A stretch of DNA of 64,000 nt, taken from contig JAABSH010000011.1 of the NCBI GenBank assembly GCA_011390465.1, positions 24,318-88,317 of the forward strand. Reading direction: 5' to 3'. Source of the stretch: Desulfobacteraceae bacterium (GTDB lineage: Bacteria; Desulfobacterota; Desulfobacteria; Desulfobacterales; Desulfosalsimonadaceae). The number at the start of each line of letters is the position of its first letter. The stretch's first letter is position 1. Below, one piece after another: positions 59,135 to 64,000 of the stretch. A program made the position numbers and the translations under genes. Below the pieces are notes generated by a model, which was not told where the DNA came from, made no database searches, and saw nothing but the letters and a program-made list of their open reading frames with translations.

Positions 59135-59147
59135 TTTTGCGGCAAAA
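59135..59147. promoter_or_regulatory. 13-bp palindrome, candidate enhancer site
   Basis: TTTTGC-G-GCAAAA is a perfect 6-1-6 palindrome, with a further TTTTTTGC just before it. It lies about 175 bases upstream of the -24 box, the usual range for an NtrC-type activator site. Confidence 0.45.
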
Positions 59148-59316
59148 CCCGACAGTATAATAACTACTTGATAATAATATTTAATTTTAAAAGAAACCCT
59201 TGACCATCATAGGAAATGATGCTTTTCCCGCCGGTTTCAATTTTTTTAAATCCCGTCTTAGGGCCGCCTTTTTATTTTTAACAATAAATTAAAATACTTA
59301 TTTACCATAGAGACAA

Positions 59317-59331
59317 TGGCACGCTCTTTGC
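59317..59331 (+). promoter_or_regulatory. Sigma-54 (-24/-12) promoter
   Basis: TGGCACG-CTCT-TTGC matches the consensus TGGCACG-N4-TTGC exactly, with GG and GC twelve bases apart. It lies 84 bases before the ATG of the GcvH-like gene. Transcription should start near 59342. Confidence 0.88.
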
Positions 59332-59415
59332 CTTATTATTTTACAATTGTTTCTGATTAAAACGGTTTGCTGAACACAGGCACATTAACCCCCCATTTAA
59401 AAAAGGAGGCCTGAA

Positions 59416-60357
59416 ATGAAAAACAAACCAACACGCACCAGATCGCTGGAAGAACACAGCAACAATCCCCTTAAGGGGTTCCAGGTGATCGACAATGAAT
59501 GCATCTGGATGAAAGCCGGGGTGGTAAATTTTAAATTATGCAACAATAACTATGATTGTTTTCATTGCGACTTTGACAAAGCCATGCAGCAGTCCCTGAA
59601 CAGCCGCAGGCAGACAACAGATCAAAAAAAACGGGAGCATTGGTCCGCGGCATTAAAAAACAAATACAACGGATCTGAGCGTCCCTGCCGCCATGCGCTG
59701 ACCGGCCGGGTGGATGCCCCCAAAATCTGTACCACAAATTATGATTGCCGTCATTGCGCCTATGATCAACTGCTGGATCATCTGGATGCCACCGGATCGG
59801 GAAAAAATCCTCACTATACGCTGGCAGCGGGATACCGGGTGGCGGATGGATATTATTATCATCCAGGTCATTGCTGGATCCGGCGTGAACACAGCGGCCG
59901 CCTCAGAATGGGGTTTGATGAATTCTCCACCCGTGTTTTCGGAAAACTGGATAAAATCAGCCTTCCCGGTTTGGGCATGCGTGTGGAACAAAACAAAACC
60001 GGCGGCGCCATTTATCGCGACGGCCACCACGGAAATTTCAAAGCGCCTGTTGCCGGAACCGTGGTGGCACAAAACACTAAAATTTTGAAAACCCCGGAAA
60101 TCTGTCATGCAGATCCTTATCATGAGGGCTGGCTGCTGATGATAGAGCCCGAAAATCTCAAACGCAGCCTTAAAAATTTATATTTTGGAAAAGAAAGCAT
60201 CCAGTGGACTGAAGCGGAGACCGCCAGGCTGTTTGCGCTATTGGGGCCATCCTATGAAAAACTGGCAGCCACCGGAGGTCAGCCCATTGATGATGTTTAC
60301 GGCACCCTGCCCGAGATCGGATGGGACCGGCTGGCCCGGACATTTTTGCTTTCCTGA
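59416..60357 (+). CDS. GcvH-fold protein without lipoyl lysine, with duplicated Cys motifs
   Basis: A 313-residue protein with GGAGG 8 bases before the ATG. N-terminal part: two repeats of a four-Cys pattern, C29-C42-C48-C51 and C91-C105-C111-C114, each ending YDCxHC (CNNNYDCFHC; CTTNYDCRHC), suited to metal or Fe-S binding. C-terminal part (about 145-250): a glycine-cleavage H-protein fold, HCWIRREHSGRLRMGFDEF, LPGLG, APVAGTVVAQN, DPYHEGWLLMI. Aligned without gaps to E. coli GcvH, the lipoyl Lys is Gly203, so the domain cannot be lipoylated there. No other glycine-cleavage gene is present. Transcription should depend on sigma-54. Function unknown; an electron-transfer or sensing role is possible. 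Confidence 0.85.
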   Translation: MKNKPTRTRSLEEHSNNPLKGFQVIDNECIWMKAGVVNFKLCNNNYDCFHCDFDKAMQQSLNSRRQTTDQKKREHWSAALKNKYNGSERPCRHALTGRVDAPKICTTNYDCRHCAYDQLLDHLDATGSGKNPHYTLAAGYRVADGYYYHPGHCWIRREHSGRLRMGFDEFSTRVFGKLDKISLPGLGMRVEQNKTGGAIYRDGHHGNFKAPVAGTVVAQNTKILKTPEICHADPYHEGWLLMIEPENLKRSLKNLYFGKESIQWTEAETARLFALLGPSYEKLAATGGQPIDDVYGTLPEIGWDRLARTFLLS

Positions 60358-60388
60358 CAGATTATTGAAACTTTTGCCAAAAAACGGA

Positions 60389-60961
60389 TTATGCGGATGC
60401 TGAAAACGCGGCATGCAATTTTCTGAGGCAGGATTTACAAAAATAAAGGGGCAAGCGATCCAGATGGTCAATCCCGCCGGAAAAATGCATCACACATTCC
60501 GGATCGGAACAATGAATCAGACTGAACAGATGGCCGATTTCATGAAGCGCTACTTTTGCGCCTCTCTCCATGGCGAGATTTTCGGGTCTCAGCATCTCTG
60601 ATGCCGAAATTTTCAACGGGTTTTCATTGGGCCGGCGGGAAAGCCGGAACAGAGACATGGCCCCGGCACGCCCACCCATGCGGGCATCGCCAAACACATG
60701 GGTAAAAATGGGCAGGAACAGATCAACACCCAGAATCCCGAGGATTTTCCCGTGAGCAATATTTTCCATGGATTCAAGATATTCGATAATTACAGCCGCA
60801 TTGTATTGATCGCGGGAAGGATGAAAAGCCGTCTGATGCAATGGCACGCCGGGCAAAATATCAACCACCAGGTCCAGGCATCCGGCAATATTGCCCGCGA
60901 TAACCTTCAGCGTCATTCCGGGAACCTGTCCCATGGGAACCAGGGCAACAGCAGGACTCAT
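60389..60961 (-). CDS. amzA: Archaemetzincin-family zinc metalloprotease
   Basis: A 190-residue protease. The zinc signature HEIGHLFSLIHC is followed by CVMHF and FCKSC, giving the archaemetzincin pattern HEXXHXXXXXHCX4CXM...CXXC with four extra Cys for a second zinc. The met-turn Met is in CVMHF. No signal peptide, so cytosolic. Its start overlaps the stop of the upstream response regulator (ATGA), so it is translated with a two-component system. Substrate unknown. The family is widespread in Archaea and patchy in bacteria. Confidence 0.92.
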   Translation of the reverse strand: MSPAVALVPMGQVPGMTLKVIAGNIAGCLDLVVDILPGVPLHQTAFHPSRDQYNAAVIIEYLESMENIAHGKILGILGVDLFLPIFTHVFGDARMGGRAGAMSLFRLSRRPNENPLKISASEMLRPENLAMERGAKVALHEIGHLFSLIHCSDPECVMHFSGGIDHLDRLPLYFCKSCLRKLHAAFSASA

Positions 60962-62316
60962 CCCTTGAGTCCATAACGTTTGATCTTTTTATGCAGGGTT
61001 GACCGGTTAATTCCCAGGAGCTTGGCAGCCCGGGTGATATTATGGTTGCACTGGGAAAGCACCTGCCGGATATGGGACTGTTCCACTTCTCTGAGTGTAC
61101 CCCGGGAGAAAGAATTGTTGTAATTATCAGGCTGAATAAAAGAAAAATCCGCAGCTTCCAGGATTGGAGACCGGGCGAGCACCACTGCCCGTTCAATGGC
61201 GTTTTCCAGTTCCCGCACATTGCCGGGCCAGTTATACTGGTTCAGCAGTGCCATTCCCGCCGGAGAAATACCATCCACCTGTTTTGTGGTCTCACAGCTG
61301 TATTTTCGCAAAAAATGCTGTGCCAGGAGCGGAATATCCGCTTTTCTGTCCCGCAACGGCGGAATGGATACGGAAATGACGTTAATACGATAAAAAAAAT
61401 CAGACCGGAAATCGCCCCTGGCAATAGCTGTTTTTAAATCACGGCGAGTGGCGGAAACCAGTCTGAAATCCACATCAACCGCTTGGGAATCCCCGACCCG
61501 TAAAATTTTTTTCTCTTCCAGCACCCGCAAAAGATCAACCTGCATTTTGGGGCTGATTTCCCCGATTTCGTCAAGAAACAGCGTGCCGCCGGACACAATC
61601 TCCAGAAGCCCTTTCCGGGTATGGGCAGCTCCGGTAAAAGCGCCTTTTTGATATCCGAACAGTTCGCTTTCCAGCAATGTTTCAACAAACGCACCGCAGT
61701 TAATGGGCACAAAGGGAAGTTCAGAACGCTGGCTGCGGGCATGAATGGCTTTGGCCACCAATTCCTTGCCGGTGCCGGTCTCCCCGGACAAAAGCACGGG
61801 TGCGTCACTGGCAGCGATTTCCGGAATCATCTCAAACAAGGCTTCCATGGCAGGAGACTGGCCGATAATGTTTTCAAAACATACATCCCCGGACCCTGTC
61901 ATTTTCTGAAGCTGATTTTCGAGCAGTTGATAATGAAGGGAAAGTTTTTGCTGCTGTTGGACTTTTTCCATCACCAGCGTGAGCTGATCCGGCTTAAACG
62001 GCTTCAGCAGGTAGTCAACAGCCCCTGTTTTCATGGCTTCCACGGCGGTATCAATGGTGCCATAGGCGGTAATAATGACCACAGCCACATCCGGATACCC
62101 TGCTCTGACCGTTTTCAAAAGTTCCATCCCGCTCATACCGGGCATTTTGATGTCTGCAAACAACACATCAAAAGCGGCGTTTTCAAGTTTTTTCAAAGCC
62201 TCCTGACCGGACGCGGCCATATCAACGCTATACCCCTGTTTTTCAAACCAGTGATAAAAGGATTCCCGCACAATCATTTCATCATCCACAACCATGATGC
62301 GCATTTTTGATTCCAC
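60958..62316 (-). CDS. Sigma-54-dependent response regulator coupled to archaemetzincin
   Basis: A 452-residue NtrC-type activator. Start is GTG at 62316, one base after the kinase stop, with AAAGGGG 5-7 bases upstream; an ATG lies 12 bases inside, and a frame to 62514 overlaps the kinase gene. Receiver domain with Asp55 (FADIKMPGMSG). AAA+ domain with GETGTGKE and the sigma-54 loop GAFTGA. Fis-type helix-turn-helix at the end (NITRAAKLLGINRSTLHKK). Probably acts on the -24/-12 promoter at 59317, as may the other NtrC-type regulator of the locus. Confidence 0.94.
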   Translation of the reverse strand: MESKMRIMVVDDEMIVRESFYHWFEKQGYSVDMAASGQEALKKLENAAFDVLFADIKMPGMSGMELLKTVRAGYPDVAVVIITAYGTIDTAVEAMKTGAVDYLLKPFKPDQLTLVMEKVQQQQKLSLHYQLLENQLQKMTGSGDVCFENIIGQSPAMEALFEMIPEIAASDAPVLLSGETGTGKELVAKAIHARSQRSELPFVPINCGAFVETLLESELFGYQKGAFTGAAHTRKGLLEIVSGGTLFLDEIGEISPKMQVDLLRVLEEKKILRVGDSQAVDVDFRLVSATRRDLKTAIARGDFRSDFFYRINVISVSIPPLRDRKADIPLLAQHFLRKYSCETTKQVDGISPAGMALLNQYNWPGNVRELENAIERAVVLARSPILEAADFSFIQPDNYNNSFSRGTLREVEQSHIRQVLSQCNHNITRAAKLLGINRSTLHKKIKRYGLKG

Positions 62317-62317
62317 A

Positions 62318-63862
62318 TTATCCCCTTTCAGGTATTTCCACCGGAAAAGCGAGGCAAAAAAGAGTGCCTTTTCCCGGCTGGCTGTTAACAGTGACATCTC
62401 CCCCATGTTCCCGCACCACGCCATGAACAATGGAGAGCCCGAGGCCGGTGCCTTCCCCCGGCGGTTTGGTGGTAAAAAACGGGTCAAAAACCGCATCCAG
62501 ATCTTTTGGATCAATTCCGGTACCGGAATCCCGCACTTTAATCAGTATTTTCTTTTCCGGTGCTGCCTTTTCCGCGGTAATACAAAGAACGCCCCCTGCA
62601 GGCATGGCCTCAATGGCATTAAAAACAAGATTGAGAAAACATTGCTGCAGCTGATTGACATCGCCTCTGATTATCAAGGGCGTATCCGGCCTGCTGACCG
62701 TCAGCTCAACATTGGAAAGCACCATTTTATGCCGGGTCAGCTCAATCACCTGATCCATAATCCCGCTTAAATCCACAGCCTGGTGACTGCTCGCAGGTGT
62801 TCTGGAAAAGGAAAGCAAACCGGACACAATATTGCCGCACCGTTCCAGTTCACTGATCATCAAAGCAAGATAATGTCTGAACTGATCCAGATCTTTGCGA
62901 TCAGGGGCTTTCTCTTCAAGAATATCATGCATCAGATGGGAAAACGTCAGCAGGCCCTGGATCGGATTATTAATTTCATGGACACAGCTGGCCACTAATT
63001 TTCCCAGAGAAATCATCCGATCTTCCTGAATCACTCTTTTTGTATCATCTTTTAGCGCGGCAAGGCGTTTTTCCCAGGAAAAGGAAAGCTGTTCGGTAAT
63101 ATCCCGCCAGATTTCAATGATTCGAAGGATTTGGCCGTCCTTTCCTTTCAGGGGATAGGTGACCAGATTACAGAACTGAGGATGATTCAAACCTGTGGGA
63201 TGTTCATGAATGACATGAGCGGATTTACCGGTGCGAAGTGTTTCCGCCATGGGACAGCTTATATCGGCATGCAAATCCGAGCATGGTGATGTCAGGCCGT
63301 GCGAAACCTCGTAACAGTGGGCGCCGACAACGTCTTCTTTTTTTCTGCCAACGGCTTTTAAATACGCGTCATTGGCCTCCACAATGGTATAATCGGTATT
63401 GAGCATCACAACAGCGGCATTGCTCTGCTGAATCAGGAAATCAGAAGACATTTTTTCCAGAACAACTTTGTTCTGGGAAGTTCTCAAGGCTTCGTTCATG
63501 TGATGAAACTGGCGGATAAACCATCCCAGATTATGCTCTATAATGCCAATCTCTTTGGGACGCAGCCGGATCAGTTCCATGAGGACTTCCGGGTCATTGG
63601 TAAGTTCCACAATGCCGTTGATCGTGATATCCGGAAGCGTAAAAAGGTCCTGAAACCGAGTTGTTGTGTAGATCCCCATTTTCCGGGCCAGTTTCATGCC
63701 AACGGCATCATGATCCTGATCGCAGACAGCCACAAACCGGATATTCAAATTGGGAAATAAATTTTTTTGGGATAATTCCAGAAAAAAAATGCTGGGTTTT
63801 CCGCCCCCTACGATGGCCAAATTTAATGGCCATACAGGCTGTTCCAGATCCTGAGAAATCAC
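62318..63862 (-). CDS. Rossmann-PAS sensor histidine kinase
   Basis: A 514-residue cytosolic kinase starting with GTG at 63862. Residues about 12-110 form a Rossmann-like fold with LAIVGGGKPSIFF as nucleotide loop, resembling dehydrogenase N-termini. A PAS domain follows (about 140-258) with Cys183, Cys194, Cys203 and Cys231 (CYEVSHG, SPC, SCPM), suggestive of a redox or Fe-S sensor. HisKA has His295 (CVHEINNPIQG), and the ATPase domain ends FFTTKPPGEGTGLGL. No membrane helix is seen. It is translated just before the second NtrC-type regulator and archaemetzincin. The signal may be a dinucleotide or redox state; this is inference. Confidence 0.9.
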   Translation of the reverse strand: MISQDLEQPVWPLNLAIVGGGKPSIFFLELSQKNLFPNLNIRFVAVCDQDHDAVGMKLARKMGIYTTTRFQDLFTLPDITINGIVELTNDPEVLMELIRLRPKEIGIIEHNLGWFIRQFHHMNEALRTSQNKVVLEKMSSDFLIQQSNAAVVMLNTDYTIVEANDAYLKAVGRKKEDVVGAHCYEVSHGLTSPCSDLHADISCPMAETLRTGKSAHVIHEHPTGLNHPQFCNLVTYPLKGKDGQILRIIEIWRDITEQLSFSWEKRLAALKDDTKRVIQEDRMISLGKLVASCVHEINNPIQGLLTFSHLMHDILEEKAPDRKDLDQFRHYLALMISELERCGNIVSGLLSFSRTPASSHQAVDLSGIMDQVIELTRHKMVLSNVELTVSRPDTPLIIRGDVNQLQQCFLNLVFNAIEAMPAGGVLCITAEKAAPEKKILIKVRDSGTGIDPKDLDAVFDPFFTTKPPGEGTGLGLSIVHGVVREHGGDVTVNSQPGKGTLFCLAFPVEIPERG

Positions 63863-63929
63863 GACGGCTATGCCTCGCAGAAAAAACTGGTGAGTCTTTT
63901 ACGCCTTAATAACGGTGCAGCCAAAAAAA

Positions 63930-63970
63930 AAGGCCCCGGGGACTGATGATAACCAGTCTCCGGGGCCTTT
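63930..63970 (-). terminator. Rho-independent terminator of the rRNA operon
   Basis: On the minus strand AAGGCCCCGGAGACTG and CAGTCCCCGGGGCCTT form a 16-bp stem with one G-U type mismatch and an 8-base loop, followed by a run of T (complement of 63923-63931). It lies between the 5S rRNA 3' end and the PAS kinase gene. Confidence 0.9.
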
Positions 63971-63983
63971 TCAAGTGATTTTT

Positions 63984-64000
63984 CGGCGGCGTCCTACTCT
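63984..64000 (-). rRNA. rrf: 5S rRNA, 3' end (partial)
   Basis: The minus-strand reading AGAGTAGGACGCCGCCG is the conserved 3' part of bacterial 5S rRNA. Only ~17 bases are in the window; the rest of the rRNA operon should lie beyond base 64000. The exact 3' end is estimated. Confidence 0.75.

Noticed and set aside
59416..60357. Functional glycine cleavage H protein (gcvH)
   Set aside because: The lipoyl Lys is Gly203, there is a ~140-residue Cys-rich N-terminal part, and no gcvT or gcvP is nearby.

Overview
The window reads as a chromosomal segment of a Gram-negative, anaerobic Desulfobacterota, most likely a sulfate reducer of the order Desulfobacterales. This is inferred from gene style: a lactate-dehydrogenase-like malate dehydrogenase, many NtrC-type sigma-54 regulators, an MglA GTPase with PilZ and DUF4388 partners, archaemetzincin, paired GcvH-like and PAS-kinase genes, and abundant short palindromic repeats. 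The sequence is moderately GC-rich, with AT-rich gaps. I saw no integrase, transposase, phage gene or CRISPR array.

Layout. 1-9108 (+): a Bat-type operon, entered inside a DUF58 gene and running through a SurA-like anchored protein, a DUF4381-like lipoprotein, BatA, BatB, BatC, BatD and BatE. 9134-15590 (-): TPR protein, MglA GTPase, DUF4388/cyclic-nucleotide protein, PilZ protein, purC, a ParB-like protein and a spore-photoproduct-lyase-like radical SAM protein. 16142-17074 (+): mdh behind a palindrome-rich leader. 17116-23199 (-): ispF, cysS, uvrB, uvrC. 23243-31614 (-): a fibronectin-III/beta-barrel fusion, a phosphodiesterase, a small protein, two Hsp70 homologues and a DUF2760 membrane protein. 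32042-38719 (+): a Cys-rich small protein, smc, ftsY and an HU gene. 38994-54259 (-): a long run mfd, surA-like, rodZ-like, mgtE, recO, GHMP kinase, glyQ, glyS, small protein, nucleoside phosphorylase, ligA, acyP. 54403-55407 (+): tRNA-Thr(CGT), a small ORF and an IHF-like gene. 55607-63862: a sigma-54 signalling locus. The window ends at 64000 in the 3' end of a 5S rRNA on the minus strand, preceded by the rrn terminator.

How parts work together. Several housekeeping groups are plain: nucleotide excision and recombination repair (uvrB, uvrC, mfd, recO, ligA), chromosome and envelope organisation (smc, ftsY, rodZ-like, two HU/IHF proteins) and translation (cysS, glyQS). The most distinctive part is 55607-63862. 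A gene with a near-perfect -24/-12 promoter encodes a GcvH-fold protein that lacks the lipoyl lysine and carries two four-Cys motifs at its N-terminus. It is flanked on both sides by complete sensor kinase plus sigma-54 activator pairs. One pair is translationally coupled to archaemetzincin, and its kinase begins with a Rossmann-like domain.

Intergenic DNA carries at least five kinds of mobile-looking palindromic elements: a GACGG...GTC family (three copies, two flanking smc), two adjacent small elements with 12-13 bp terminal repeats, a heptad-repeat inverted element, a hexanucleotide repeat and a 12-bp-ended hairpin. Coordinates come from reading the sequence; family names come from recognised motifs, with no database search.
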